DNA of 61,678 bases from Pelagibacteraceae bacterium AG-422-I02 (GCA_003213555.1 QCMS01000006.1:1-61678); one strand, 5' to 3'; positions 23,508 through 32,769 are shown, numbered from the stretch's first letter. The notes: generated by a model not told the origin, from the letters alone. A program made the numbers and translations.

Positions 23508-23566
23508 TTACTAATGTAATATCTAAATTGTTAGAGTTTTTCTAGGAGTCTTTATCTTATATAAAA

Positions 23567-23595
23567 TTGACAAGTTTGTGATGATCTAGTAAATA
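23567..23595 (+). promoter_or_regulatory. sigma-70 promoter of metX-metW
   Basis: TTGACA (23567-23572), a 17-base spacer and TAAATA (23590-23595). The expected start point, near 23602, falls at the 5' end of the SAM-II aptamer, so the transcript would begin with the riboswitch. Confidence 0.65.
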
Positions 23596-23599
23596 GATA

Positions 23600-23651
23600 A
23601 CGCGCTGATTTAACCATATTGCAAGCGCATAATAAATTTAGCTAAAAAGGG
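23600..23651 (+). ncRNA. SAM-II riboswitch (S-adenosylmethionine aptamer)
   Basis: This 52-base element matches the SAM-II consensus nearly base for base. P1 is GCGCT (23602-23606) with AGCGC (23624-23628); the loop GATTTAACCATATTGC and the tail TTTAGCTAAAAAGGG form the pseudoknot. Differences from the marine metX aptamer of known structure are a few changes such as CCA for CCG in the loop. Binding of SAM to this class hides the ribosome site at the 3' end (AAGGGAG, 23647-23653), which would shut down methionine synthesis when SAM is plentiful. Confidence 0.95.
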
Positions 23652-23655
23652 AGAT

Positions 23656-23681
23656 GCCCAGTTTAGCTGGGCTTTTTTTTT
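23656..23681 (+). terminator. intrinsic terminator hairpin directly after the SAM-II aptamer
   Basis: GCCCAG (23656-23661) pairs with CTGGGC (23667-23672) around TTTAG, followed by nine T (23673-23681). It lies between the aptamer and the metX ATG at 23684, so control could be by transcription termination as well as by hiding the ribosome site. The hairpin overlaps an upstream in-frame ATG at 23654. Confidence 0.8.
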
Positions 23682-23683
23682 GG

Positions 23684-24811
23684 ATGAGTAGAAAAATTGA
23701 GAATATAAATAAGATTATTGTTTCAAAACCACTGAAACTTGACTGTGGTAAGACTATTAAAGATTTTCCTCTTGCATTTGAAACTTATGGAAAACTTAAT
23801 GATAATAAAGACAATGCTATTTTAGTATTTCACGCATTAACAGGTGATCAATTTGTTGCTGAAACAAATCCAATTACTAAGAAAGATGGGTGGTGGGTTA
23901 CAGCTGTTGGGCCTGGCAAAGCTATTGATACGAATAAATATTTTGTAATTTGTGCAAATGTCATCGGTGGTTGCATGGGTTCACTAGGGCCTAGTGATAT
24001 AAATAAAGAAACTAATCAACCATACGGATTAGATTTTCCAGTGATTACGATTAAAGATATTGTAAGAGCGCAAGAGTCTCTTCTTGATCATCTTGGCATT
24101 AAAAAACTCTTATGTGCTACAGGTGGTTCAATGGGAGGGATGCAACTACTTCAATTTTGCACAACTTTTCCAGAAAAAACTTTCTCGGCGATACCTATAG
24201 CTTGTAGCTCAAGTCATAGTGCTCAAAATATTGCTTTAAATGAGTTAGCTCGTCAGGCGATAATGGCTGATCCTGTATGGGATAATGGAAAATATTTTTT
24301 AAAAAATACACAACCTAAAAATGGTCTTGCTGTAGCAAGAATGGTTGGTCATATTAGTTACTTATCGGAACAAGGTATGCAGGAAAAATTTGGTAGAAAG
24401 CTTCAAGAAAAAGCAGATTATGAATTTAGTTTTAATGCAGATTTTCAAGTTGAAAGTTATTTAAGACATCAAGGTAGCTCTTTTGTTGAGAGATTTGATG
24501 CTAATTCAATTTTATATATCACTAGAGCAATGGATTATTTTGATTTATCAAAACAATTTAATGGTGGATTGGTTGAAGCTTTCAAAAATCAATCTGCAAA
24601 GTTTTTAGTAATTTCATTTTCCTCAGATTGGCTTTACACAACCAAAGAAAATAAAGATATTGTGATTGCTTTAAATGCTTCAGGAGCGGATGTATCTTAT
24701 TCAGAGATAGAAACAGATAAAGGACATGACTCTTTTTTATTAAATGAACCAGAATTCTTAAAAACTCTTAAGGCTTTTATAGACTCTATGTATGAAAAGT
24801 TTAAAAAATGA
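23684..24811 (+). CDS. metX: homoserine O-acetyltransferase (or succinyltransferase)
   Basis: An alpha/beta-hydrolase-fold acyltransferase activating homoserine for methionine synthesis. From the chosen ATG it has 375 residues; the nucleophile Ser149 is in GGSMGGMQ, the Asp in SSDWLY near 318 and the His348 in KGHDSF, with FHALTGDQF as the oxyanion region. An in-frame ATG at 23654 would add [10 protein letters not shown], but that segment is the translated terminator hairpin, so I prefer 23684. Acyl-CoA preference is not clear from sequence. It is coupled to metW by ATGA and controlled by the SAM-II element. Confidence 0.93.
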   Translation: MSRKIENINKIIVSKPLKLDCGKTIKDFPLAFETYGKLNDNKDNAILVFHALTGDQFVAETNPITKKDGWWVTAVGPGKAIDTNKYFVICANVIGGCMGSLGPSDINKETNQPYGLDFPVITIKDIVRAQESLLDHLGIKKLLCATGGSMGGMQLLQFCTTFPEKTFSAIPIACSSSHSAQNIALNELARQAIMADPVWDNGKYFLKNTQPKNGLAVARMVGHISYLSEQGMQEKFGRKLQEKADYEFSFNADFQVESYLRHQGSSFVERFDANSILYITRAMDYFDLSKQFNGGLVEAFKNQSAKFLVISFSSDWLYTTKENKDIVIALNASGADVSYSEIETDKGHDSFLLNEPEFLKTLKAFIDSMYEKFKK

Positions 24812-25401
24812 AAAAAGAATTTAAAGTAATAGCAAATCTGCTACCTGATAACTCAAGAGTACTTGATGTAGGTTGTGGAGATGGTTCCTTAATGAACTAT
24901 CTAGTAAAAGAAAAAAATATTGAAACGAGAGGATTGGAACTTGATCAAAATAACGTACAAGAATGTTTAAATAAAGGTTTAACTGTTATTCAAGGCAATG
25001 CAGAAACTGAACTTTATCAATTTCCTAAACAATCTTTTGATTATGTGGTTCTTAGTCAAACACTACAAGCATTTTATAAGCCTGATAAAGTTTTAAATGA
25101 GTTATTACGTATTGGAAAATCTGTAATTGTTTCAATACCAAACTTTGGATATTGGAAGGTAAGAACGAGTTTGTTGTTTTTTGGTAAAATGCCAGTCACA
25201 AAAACTTTACCTAACTCTTGGTATAATACTCCCAATTTGCATATGTGCACAATAAAAGATCTTTTTAATTATTGCACAAATAATAATATAATTATTAAAA
25301 AAGTTATTGGCGTTAATGAAAATAATATTTCACTAATTAAAAAAAGTAATTTAGAAATAAAAAATTTATTCTCAAAACTAGGGATTTTTTTAATAGGTTA
25401 A
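24808..25401 (+). CDS. metW: MetW, methionine biosynthesis methyltransferase-like protein
   Basis: A 197-residue class I SAM-dependent methyltransferase-fold protein with the SAM loop [10 protein letters not shown] at 18-27 and an acidic residue in GLELDQ ending the second strand. MetW always accompanies metX in proteobacteria and supports its acyltransferase activity, so the pair acts together. It overlaps metX by ATGA and is followed one base later by gloB. Confidence 0.93.
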   Translation: MKKEFKVIANLLPDNSRVLDVGCGDGSLMNYLVKEKNIETRGLELDQNNVQECLNKGLTVIQGNAETELYQFPKQSFDYVVLSQTLQAFYKPDKVLNELLRIGKSVIVSIPNFGYWKVRTSLLFFGKMPVTKTLPNSWYNTPNLHMCTIKDLFNYCTNNNIIIKKVIGVNENNISLIKKSNLEIKNLFSKLGIFLIG

Positions 25402-25402
25402 A

Positions 25403-26164
25403 ATGGTTATAGAAGTAATACCTTGTCTTAATGATAATTACAGTTATTTAATAAAAGATAATCAATCCAATACAGTGGCAATTATTGATCCTTCAGAATT
25501 TAGTCCATGTGATAAAAAAATAAATCAAAAATATAAAAAACTAGACTTCATACTTAACACTCATCATCATTTTGATCATATCGGAGGAAATGCTGAACTT
25601 AAAGATAAATACGGTTCAAAAGTATTAGGATTTGAGAAAGATCAAAAACGTATACCAGAGATAGATATTCTATTAAAAGAAGGTCAACAGTTTAAAATTG
25701 GAAACCTAAATTTTAAAACTATATTTGTTCCAGGACATACCTCGGGTCATGTTGCTTTTTATTTTGAAAGAGAAAAAGTTATTTTTACTGGAGACACATT
25801 ATTTTCCTTAGGATGCGGTAGAGTATTTGAAGGAACATATCAACAAATGTTTAACTCTTTAAATAAAATAAAAAGTCTTCCTGGAGATACAAAAATTTAT
25901 TGTGGTCATGAGTATACAAAAGATAACTTGAAATTCTGTATGAGATTCAATCCTAACAATAAGTATTTAAAAGACAAAAAAAAATTCTTAGAGGGAAGAA
26001 TAAAAGAAAAAAAACCTACAATTCCATCTACAATAAAAGATGAAATTCAAACTAATATATTCTTAAGATATGATGATCCTGATGTTAAAGATGCTCTAAA
26101 TTCAAAAAAGGCCTCAGAACTAGAAATATTTAGTAAATTACGTGATCTAAAAGACAATTTTTAA
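25403..26164 (+). CDS. gloB: hydroxyacylglutathione hydrolase (glyoxalase II)
   Basis: A 253-residue metallo-beta-lactamase-fold enzyme hydrolysing S-D-lactoylglutathione. The metal motif THHHFDHIGG supplies His54, His56, Asp58 and His59; further ligands lie in PGHTSGH and in FTGDTLF, and CGHEYT carries the last His. The C-terminal glyoxalase-II domain (NLKFCMRFNP with the glutathione contacts) is present. It is probably co-transcribed with metW, from which it is separated by one base. Confidence 0.92.
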   Translation: MVIEVIPCLNDNYSYLIKDNQSNTVAIIDPSEFSPCDKKINQKYKKLDFILNTHHHFDHIGGNAELKDKYGSKVLGFEKDQKRIPEIDILLKEGQQFKIGNLNFKTIFVPGHTSGHVAFYFEREKVIFTGDTLFSLGCGRVFEGTYQQMFNSLNKIKSLPGDTKIYCGHEYTKDNLKFCMRFNPNNKYLKDKKKFLEGRIKEKKPTIPSTIKDEIQTNIFLRYDDPDVKDALNSKKASELEIFSKLRDLKDNF

Positions 26165-26175
26165 GCTCAATAATC

Positions 26176-26203
26176 TTGACTTGATAATATTGGGGGCTAT
26201 ATT
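26176..26203 (+). promoter_or_regulatory. sigma-70 promoter of the rplU-rpmA-obgE operon
   Basis: TTGACT (26176-26181), a 16-base spacer and TATATT (26198-26203), 27 bases before the rplU ATG, in the 65-base gap after gloB. A G-rich run lies in the spacer next to the -10. Confidence 0.65.
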
Positions 26204-26229
26204 GCCCTGAAACTTAACAACGAGAATTT

Positions 26230-26667
26230 ATGTCATTTGCAATTATTGAAACTGGTGGAAAACAATACAAAGTGTCTGCAAGTAAAATATTAGAAATAGA
26301 AAAACTTAATGCAAAAGTAGGTGAAACTGTTAAATTTAAAAATGTTTTACTTTTAAACGACGATAAAACAACTGAAATCGGAAGCCCGAGTATAAATGGG
26401 GCAACCGTCGAGGCTAAACTACTGGATAATGTAAAAGATAGAACTATTTTAATTTTCCACAAAAGAAGAAGAAAACATTCAAGAAAAAAAAATGGACATA
26501 GACAGCGACATTCTAAAATTCAAATTACTAAGATTTTATCTAAAGATGGTAGAGTAATAGATGAAGCTAAAGCAGTAGTTGCTAAAAAAGCTGTTACAAA
26601 AGAAGTAGCTTCTAAAAAAACAGTAACAAAAGAAAAAGTTGCAAAAATTAAAGTGGAAAAAAAATAG
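26230..26667 (+). CDS. rplU: 50S ribosomal protein L21 with Ala/Lys/Val-rich tail
   Basis: Binds 23S rRNA in the large subunit. Residues 1-103 are a normal bL21 (ETGGKQYKVSASKILEIEKL, then FHKRRRKHSRKKNGHRQ). Residues about 105-145 form an extra low-complexity tail made of AVTKEVASKK-type units. Bacterial L21 usually ends near residue 103, so the tail is an addition. It leads the operon with rpmA and obgE, the common order in bacteria. Confidence 0.95.
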   Translation: MSFAIIETGGKQYKVSASKILEIEKLNAKVGETVKFKNVLLLNDDKTTEIGSPSINGATVEAKLLDNVKDRTILIFHKRRRKHSRKKNGHRQRHSKIQITKILSKDGRVIDEAKAVVAKKAVTKEVASKKTVTKEKVAKIKVEKK

Positions 26668-26676
26668 GATAAACAA

Positions 26677-26931
26677 ATGGCAACAAAAAAAGCAGGTGGA
26701 TCATCGAAAAACGGTCGAGATAGTAAAGGTAGACGTCTCGGAGTAAAAAAATACGGTGACCAATTAGTAATTCCTGGAAACATAATTGTTAGGCAAAGAG
26801 GTACTAAGGTTCACCCGGGTGATAACGTTGGTATGGGAAAAGATCATTCAATATATTCTTTGGTTAAAGGAAAAGTAAAGTTCAAAAAATCAAAATTAAA
26901 CAGAACTTTTGTTTCTGTAATCCCCAACTAA
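26677..26931 (+). CDS. rpmA: 50S ribosomal protein L27
   Basis: An 84-residue bL27. The N-terminus [20 protein letters not shown] is the flexible arm that reaches the peptidyl transferase centre; it is not extended by a cleavable leader as in Firmicutes. Core motifs [20 protein letters not shown] and GTKVHPG are intact. It lies nine bases after rplU and before obgE. Confidence 0.97.
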   Translation: MATKKAGGSSKNGRDSKGRRLGVKKYGDQLVIPGNIIVRQRGTKVHPGDNVGMGKDHSIYSLVKGKVKFKKSKLNRTFVSVIPN

Positions 26932-26969
26932 ATCTATAAATAACCTAAGTTATTTATATTATACCAACA

Positions 26970-27953
26970 ATGAAATTTTTAGATCAAGCAAAAATATATA
27001 TAAAAGCTGGTAACGGTGGTACGGGCTCTGCTAGTTTCAGAAGAGAAAAATTTATCGAATATGGTGGACCTGATGGTGGTGATGGCGGTAATGGTGGATC
27101 AATTGTCATCGAGTCAGATAGAAATTTGAATACTTTGATTGATTTTAGATATGCGCAGCATTTTAAAGCACAACATGGTAGTCCAGGAAGTAAGAGAAAT
27201 AAAACTGGAGCCAGTGGCAAGGATTTAGTATTAAAAGTCCCGGTAGGGACTCAAATTTACGAAGAAGATAATAATACTTTAATTTACGATTTTACAAAAA
27301 ATAAAGAAAAATATCTTGTTGCAGCAGGTGGAAAAGGTGGTCTTGGTAATGTTAGATTTAAAAGTTCGACTAATAGAGCTCCAAAGAAAAAAACTAATGG
27401 AAAAATAGGAGAAGAGTTTTGGATATGGCTTCAATTAAAAGTTATCGCAGATATTGGAATAATAGGAAAACCTAACGCTGGTAAATCTAGTTTACTAGCA
27501 GCATTAACTAGAGCAAAGCCTAAAATTGCTAACTATCCTTTTACAACTATAAATCCTAATTTAGGTGTTACTTATTATGATGGTAAAGAAGTAACTTTAG
27601 CTGATATACCTGGTTTAGTAGAAGGTGCTCACAAAGGAGTTGGCCTAGGAGATAAATTTTTACGTCATATAGAGAGATGTAAGGTTTTGTTGCATCTTAT
27701 TGATATTACAGAGAATGATTTGATAAGTGTCTACAAAAAGATAAAATTTGAATTATTAACTTATGATAAAAATTTAATAAAAAAGAAAGAAATTATTTTT
27801 TTTAATAAGTCAGATTTACTTGAAGAGAAGGTGATAAAAAATAAATTACACGAATTTAAAAAGAAAGTAAAATCTAAGTATGAAATTATTTCAGTATTTT
27901 CAAACAGTGATATACAAAAAATAAAAAAAATACTAATAAAAAATGCTAATTGA
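26970..27953 (+). CDS. obgE: GTPase Obg (CgtA)
   Basis: A 327-residue GTPase acting in late 50S subunit assembly. Residues 1-158 are the glycine-rich Obg fold (GPDGGDGGNGGS, KTGASGKDL). The G domain shows G1 GKPNAGKS at 166-173, switch II ADIPGLVEGAHKG and G4 NKSD. The C-terminal OCT domain found in some homologues is absent, as in many alphaproteobacteria. The 3' end overlaps proB by 11 bases. Confidence 0.95.
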   Translation: MKFLDQAKIYIKAGNGGTGSASFRREKFIEYGGPDGGDGGNGGSIVIESDRNLNTLIDFRYAQHFKAQHGSPGSKRNKTGASGKDLVLKVPVGTQIYEEDNNTLIYDFTKNKEKYLVAAGGKGGLGNVRFKSSTNRAPKKKTNGKIGEEFWIWLQLKVIADIGIIGKPNAGKSSLLAALTRAKPKIANYPFTTINPNLGVTYYDGKEVTLADIPGLVEGAHKGVGLGDKFLRHIERCKVLLHLIDITENDLISVYKKIKFELLTYDKNLIKKKEIIFFNKSDLLEEKVIKNKLHEFKKKVKSKYEIISVFSNSDIQKIKKILIKNAN

Positions 27954-29034
27954 AAATTCAAAAAAAATTGTTTTAAAACTTGGATCATCTACTGTTGTGG
28001 ATAGTAAGGGGGCATTTAAGAAGAAATGGATAACTTCACTGATTAAAGACATTAAGAAATTCGGTAAAAATAAAAATTTTGTGATTGTATCTTCTGGGGC
28101 AATAGCACTTGGTCAAAAATATCTTAGAATTAAAAGAAAAAAAATAAAACTTGAAATGTCTCAAGCAATTGCAGCTGTTGGTCAGATCCATTTAGCTGGA
28201 GAATTTCAAAAATTGTTTGATAAATATAAGATCAAAACTGGTCAAATTCTTATAAGTCCTGATGATACTGAACAAAGAAGAAGGGCGATTAACGTTAGAA
28301 GAACTTTTGATAATTTATTTAAATTAAATGCGATCCCAATTGTAAATGAAAATGATTCTACTGCTACAGCTGAGATCAAATACGGTGATAATGATAGATT
28401 GGCTGCAAGAGTCGCTCAGATAATTGGAGCGGATATTTTAATAATTTTCTCTGATGTGGATGGTTTATACGATAGATCAAAAAGTAAAAAAATTGTGAAA
28501 AATATTAAGCTTATTGACGATAAAATAACCTCACTTATTGAAAAAACAAAAAATACTTACGGTTCAGGAGGAATTTATACAAAATTGGATGCAGCAAAAA
28601 TTTGTATGAATTCTGGATGTCATATGTTTATAGCCAATGGTAAAAAAGATAATCCAATTTCAAATATGATTAAAAATGAGAGATTTACTCATTTCTTTCC
28701 TAAAATCTCAAGCTTAGACGCAAAGAAAAAATGGATTATTGGATCATTAAGCTCAAATGGCACTATTAAAATTGATGATGGAGCATCAAAAGCTCTTCGT
28801 AACGGAAAAAGTTTATTAGCTGCGGGTATTACTAGAATTGATGGTTTTTTTAAAAAGGGAGAGAATGTCTTAGTTATGGATCAAAATAATAATCAGTTAG
28901 CCCGAGGTTTGTCATCATTTAGTTCTGATGAAATTAATAAGATTAAAGGTAAGCAAAGTAAAGAAATTGAGAAAATTTTAGGATATTTTAGCAAAACTGA
29001 AATTATCCACAAAGATGATATGGTACTATTATAA
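27943..29034 (+). CDS. proB: glutamate 5-kinase
   Basis: Phosphorylates glutamate in the first step of proline synthesis. This 363-residue protein has an N-terminal amino-acid-kinase domain (KLGSSTVVDS, SSGAIALG, NENDSTATAEIKYGDNDRLAA and GSGGIYTKLDAAKI) and a C-terminal PUA domain from about residue 275 (GTIKIDDGASKALRNGKSLL). The full-length two-domain form is typical. It overlaps obgE by 11 bases and abuts proA with no spacer, so all three are probably read as one unit. Confidence 0.95.
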   Translation: MLIENSKKIVLKLGSSTVVDSKGAFKKKWITSLIKDIKKFGKNKNFVIVSSGAIALGQKYLRIKRKKIKLEMSQAIAAVGQIHLAGEFQKLFDKYKIKTGQILISPDDTEQRRRAINVRRTFDNLFKLNAIPIVNENDSTATAEIKYGDNDRLAARVAQIIGADILIIFSDVDGLYDRSKSKKIVKNIKLIDDKITSLIEKTKNTYGSGGIYTKLDAAKICMNSGCHMFIANGKKDNPISNMIKNERFTHFFPKISSLDAKKKWIIGSLSSNGTIKIDDGASKALRNGKSLLAAGITRIDGFFKKGENVLVMDQNNNQLARGLSSFSSDEINKIKGKQSKEIEKILGYFSKTEIIHKDDMVLL

Positions 29035-30276
29035 ATGAATTATTTAGAAAATATTGGAAAAAATGCAAAAAAAGCGTATGAGGACTTAAAAACTGTTAAG
29101 CACTCTAAAATTAAGAAAGTTCTAGAAAATTATAATAAGTCTTTATTAACAAATAAAAAAAAAATTATTAAAGAAAATCATAAGGATGTAAAAAACGTAA
29201 AAAGGAAACATCTTGTAGATAGGCTAATTCTTAATGATAAACGAATTGAGGGTATAAGGTATTCGATAAACCAAATTGCAAAATTTAAAGACCCTGTTGG
29301 CAGGGTTCTGGAGCAATGGAAAAGACCAAATAAATTGCTAATCAAAAAGATTACAACACCTATAGGAGTGATTGGGGTAATTTATGAAAGCAGACCTAAT
29401 GTAACTGCTGATGTTGCTGCTTTGTGTCTAAAGTCTGGAAACTGTTCAATATTAAGAGGGGGATCAGAAGCATTTAACACAAATAAGCTTTTAGCTAATC
29501 TTTTTAGAGACGTATTGAAAAGAAATAACATCAATAAGAATTGTGTTCAATTTATTAAGAATAAGAACAGAAAAATTGTGGATGGTATGCTATCAAAAAT
29601 GACTGATTACATTGATGTAATTGTTCCAAGAGGTGGAAAAGGATTAGTTGCAAAAGTACAAAAATTTTCAAATGTGCATGTTATTGGTCATCTTGAAGGT
29701 ATATGTCATATTTATTTAGATAAGAGTGCAAATATTAAGATGGCAAAGAAATTAATAATAAATGCAAAAATGCGAAGAACTAGTATCTGTGGAGCAGTAG
29801 AAACATTGCTTATCGATGTAAAAGCAATAAATTCTCATGCAAAATATGTAATTCAAGCTCTAATTAATTCAGGTTGTGAGGTTAGAGTAGATAACAAGTT
29901 GAACAGATTATTTAATTATAAGCTGAAAAAAGCTGAAGAAAAAGATTGGAGAACAGAATACTTGGACTCTATAATTTCAATTAAATCTGTAAAAAGTATA
30001 AAAGAGGCTATCGATCATATTTTGAAATACGGCACAATGCATACAGATAGTATTATTACAAATAATAAAAAAAATGCTCAGATATTTTTAAATGGCGTAA
30101 ATAGTTCAATAGCAATGCACAATGTATCAACTCAATTCGCTGATGGAGGAGAGTTTGGTTTTGGTGGAGAAATTGGAATATCGACAAATAAACTACCCCC
30201 TAGAGGGCCTGTAGGTATTAACCAACTAACATCATATAAATACTTAGTTTCTGGAAAGGGAATTACAAGACCATAG
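29035..30276 (+). CDS. proA: glutamate-5-semialdehyde dehydrogenase (gamma-glutamyl phosphate reductase)
   Basis: A 413-residue NADPH-dependent enzyme of proline synthesis. The catalytic Cys252 lies in RRTSICGAVETLL, and GVIYESRPNVTADVAALCLK together with GGSEAFNTN forms the conserved N-terminal block. It abuts proB directly. No frameshift or missing motif is seen. Confidence 0.95.
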   Translation: MNYLENIGKNAKKAYEDLKTVKHSKIKKVLENYNKSLLTNKKKIIKENHKDVKNVKRKHLVDRLILNDKRIEGIRYSINQIAKFKDPVGRVLEQWKRPNKLLIKKITTPIGVIGVIYESRPNVTADVAALCLKSGNCSILRGGSEAFNTNKLLANLFRDVLKRNNINKNCVQFIKNKNRKIVDGMLSKMTDYIDVIVPRGGKGLVAKVQKFSNVHVIGHLEGICHIYLDKSANIKMAKKLIINAKMRRTSICGAVETLLIDVKAINSHAKYVIQALINSGCEVRVDNKLNRLFNYKLKKAEEKDWRTEYLDSIISIKSVKSIKEAIDHILKYGTMHTDSIITNNKKNAQIFLNGVNSSIAMHNVSTQFADGGEFGFGGEIGISTNKLPPRGPVGINQLTSYKYLVSGKGITRP

Positions 30277-30279
30277 TTG

Positions 30280-30819
30280 ATGGTAAAGAGTTCTAAAAAA
30301 TCTATTGGTTTATTAGGTGGTAGCTTTGATCCTCCGCATAAAGGACACTTAATGATATCAAAAATAGCACTAAAGAAAATTAAGCTTAAAAATGTATTAT
30401 GGTTGGTAACAAAAAAAAACCCATTTAAAAATAAATCATTTTATTCATTAACCCAGAGAATAAGTAAGGCGAAAAAAATTGCAAAAAAAGAAAAAAAAAT
30501 TGAAGTAATGAGCCTAGATAAAATCGTAAATTCATCAAGAAGTATAAATACAATTAATTATTTAATTAACAAAAAAAAAATGACAAATATCTATTTTATT
30601 ATTGGGGCTGATAATTTGATTAAATTTCATAAGTGGAAAAGCTGGAAAAAGATAGTAAAATTAACAAAATTAATAGTTTTTTCTAGGAAGGGATATGATA
30701 AGAAAGGTAAGAAATCAATAGTGGCTAAATATTTAAAAAATAAAATTATCTTTATAAATAATAAACCTATAACAATCTCGTCTACTAAAATAAGAAGACA
30801 AGCTAAAGTAAGTTATTAA
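30280..30819 (+). CDS. nadD: nicotinate-nucleotide adenylyltransferase
   Basis: A 179-residue nucleotidyltransferase forming deamido-NAD. The HxGH-type motif is in GGSFDPPHKGHL, and the C-terminal ISSTKIRR replaces the usual ISST-IR-R signature correctly. I chose the ATG at 30280 over the TTG at 30277 directly after the proA stop. Lys content is very high. Its stop overlaps the rsfS start (TAATG), giving the widespread nadD-rsfS pair. Confidence 0.92.
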   Translation: MVKSSKKSIGLLGGSFDPPHKGHLMISKIALKKIKLKNVLWLVTKKNPFKNKSFYSLTQRISKAKKIAKKEKKIEVMSLDKIVNSSRSINTINYLINKKKMTNIYFIIGADNLIKFHKWKSWKKIVKLTKLIVFSRKGYDKKGKKSIVAKYLKNKIIFINNKPITISSTKIRRQAKVSY

Positions 30820-31166
30820 TGCAAATTAGTAATATAAAAAATAATATAGAGAAAATTCTCGATGATAATAAAGCTCAATGCATCACATCTATAGATTTAA
30901 AAAATAAATCATATATTGCAGACTTTATGATTATTGCTTCAGGAACATCTTCAAGACATCTTCAATCCCTATCTGAAATTCTAGTTACTGAATTAAAAAA
31001 AATTGGTATACAAAATTGCCGTATTGAGGGAAAAGATAGTAATGATTGGAAATTAGTCGATGCACATGATGTAATTGTACATTTGTTTCATCCTGAAAAA
31101 AGGGAGTTTTACGATTTAGAAAAAATGTGGTCAGAAGAAATTCCAAAAGAGAAAGCTATGATATGA
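30819..31166 (+). CDS. rsfS: ribosomal silencing factor RsfS
   Basis: A 115-residue Iojap-family protein that binds ribosomal protein L14 and blocks subunit joining when nutrients are scarce. Motifs DFMIIASGTSSRHLQS, EGKDSNDWKLVDAHDVIVHLF and REFYDLEKMW are all conserved. It is coupled to nadD by TAATG and overlaps the ctpA ATG by 4 bases. Confidence 0.95.
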   Translation: MQISNIKNNIEKILDDNKAQCITSIDLKNKSYIADFMIIASGTSSRHLQSLSEILVTELKKIGIQNCRIEGKDSNDWKLVDAHDVIVHLFHPEKREFYDLEKMWSEEIPKEKAMI

Positions 31167-32296
31167 AAAAAACTTTAATTTTAGTATTTTTATTTACTTT
31201 TCATCACTCTATTGCTTTTTCAAAAAACGAGCTATATGAAAAAATTGATCTTTTTGGAGAAGTGCTTGAAAATATAAAAAAGGATTATGTTGAAGATGTT
31301 GATCAAGCAGAGATAATGGACTCTGCAATTAATGGAGTATTACAATCTTTAGATCCTTACTCGGCATACATGAGTCCAGAATTATTTAAGGAAATGCAAA
31401 CTGATACCAAAGGAGAATTCGGTGGTTTAGGTATTGAAATAGGCATGGAAGCAGGTGTAGTTAAAGTTATTTCTCCAATAGATGGTACCCCAGCAGCAAA
31501 ATCAGGTATTAAAGCTGGAGATTATATTGTGAAGATTGGCAAAGAACAAGTTCAAGGAAAGTCTTTGATGGAAGCTGTAAAATTAATGAGAGGACCAGTA
31601 GGTACATCAATTAATTTAACAGTTAGAAGAAAAAATGTAAAAAAACCGATTGAGTTCATTATAAAAAGAAAGATTATTGAAGTTCAATCAGTAAGTTCAG
31701 AAATATTAAGCAAAGAAAAAAATATTGGCTATATCAGACTAAAATCTTTTAACGAAAATAGTGATAATCAATTTTTAAAATCAATTAAAAAATTTGAAAA
31801 AAATTCGAAAATAAAGGGTTATGTAATTGATTTAAGAAATAATCCAGGAGGTCTTCTAACTCAAGCAATCAATATTACTGATTTTTTTCTAGACGATGGG
31901 GAAATTGTTTCTACAAAAGGTAGAAAAGTTTCTGAAACTAGAAAATTTTTTGCAAGAAAGGGTGATGAAGTTAAAGGTAAACCCATAGCTGTTCTAATAA
32001 ATAACGGATCGGCATCTGCAGCAGAAATTTTTGCTGGTGCTTTAAAGGATCATAAAAGAGCAGTTATACTTGGTGAAAATTCTTATGGTAAAGGCTCCGT
32101 GCAGTCAATTATACCTTTAAGAAATGGTGGTGGTATGAGATTAACTATCTCAAAATACTATCTACCATCTGGAAAATCTATTTCAGAAATTGGTGTAACT
32201 CCAGATATTTTGGTAGAGGAGATTGGTAACGATTTCAAAATTAATTCTGAAAGTGATAATCAGTTAAATTACGCAATCAAACTCTTCAACTCATAA
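31163..32296 (+). CDS. ctpA: carboxy-terminal processing protease (S41A), periplasmic
   Basis: A 377-residue exported protease. From the ATG at 31163 residues 1-19 form a signal peptide (MKKTLILVFLFTFHHSIAF); an earlier in-frame ATG at 31127 would put 12 polar residues before it, so I reject it. A PDZ domain spans about 85-165 (GLGIEIG, GTPAAKSGIKAGDYIVKI). The catalytic pair is Ser285 in NGSASAAE and Lys310 in SYGKGSVQ, exactly 25 residues apart as in E. coli Prc. It probably trims or regulates envelope enzymes. Confidence 0.93.
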   Translation: MKKTLILVFLFTFHHSIAFSKNELYEKIDLFGEVLENIKKDYVEDVDQAEIMDSAINGVLQSLDPYSAYMSPELFKEMQTDTKGEFGGLGIEIGMEAGVVKVISPIDGTPAAKSGIKAGDYIVKIGKEQVQGKSLMEAVKLMRGPVGTSINLTVRRKNVKKPIEFIIKRKIIEVQSVSSEILSKEKNIGYIRLKSFNENSDNQFLKSIKKFEKNSKIKGYVIDLRNNPGGLLTQAINITDFFLDDGEIVSTKGRKVSETRKFFARKGDEVKGKPIAVLINNGSASAAEIFAGALKDHKRAVILGENSYGKGSVQSIIPLRNGGGMRLTISKYYLPSGKSISEIGVTPDILVEEIGNDFKINSESDNQLNYAIKLFNS

Positions 32297-32298
32297 AT

Positions 32299-32769
32299 AT
32301 GAAAACCAATAAACTCCCAATGCGTACTGGGGTAGGAATTATTGTTTTAAATAAAGATAATCTAGTTTTTGTAGGTAAAAGAAAAGACAATCCTGGAGAC
32401 AAATGGCAAATGCCACAAGGCGGTGTAAATGAAGGAGAAAATTATATCACAGCTATGAAAAGAGAATTAGTCGAGGAGACGAGTATCAGTAGTATTAAAG
32501 TTATTAAAGAATTAGAAAAAATTTATCAGTATGAACTTCCAGAAAATTTAATAGGTATTATTTGGAAAGGGAAATACAGAGGTCAAAAACAAAAATGGTA
32601 TATTACAAGATTTTTAGGGGAGGAAAGTGAAATAAATTTAAATACGAAACATGCTGAATTTATTGATTGGAAATGGATTGAACCTAAATTGCTACCTGAA
32701 GTAATAGTTAATTTTAAAAAAGATTTATATCTCAATCTTCTAACAGAAATTAACCTCGTAATTGACTAA
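32299..32769 (+). CDS. rppH: RNA pyrophosphohydrolase (Nudix)
   Basis: A 156-residue Nudix hydrolase that removes pyrophosphate from mRNA 5' ends, starting decay. The Nudix box runs GGVNEGENYITAMKRELVEE then TSI, obeying GX5EX7REUXEE, with Ser where Gly is usual near the end. MPQGGV and KWQMPQ are typical of RppH. It begins two bases after ctpA, and its 3' end overlaps the atpC gene on the other strand by 20 bases. Confidence 0.92.
   Translation: MKTNKLPMRTGVGIIVLNKDNLVFVGKRKDNPGDKWQMPQGGVNEGENYITAMKRELVEETSISSIKVIKELEKIYQYELPENLIGIIWKGKYRGQKQKWYITRFLGEESEINLNTKHAEFIDWKWIEPKLLPEVIVNFKKDLYLNLLTEINLVID

Noticed and set aside
23654-23683. Extra N-terminal residues [10 protein letters not shown] for MetX
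   Set aside because: They are the translation of the terminator hairpin and its T run; the family start matches the ATG at 23684. Kept as a finding about the regulatory design, not as the preferred start.
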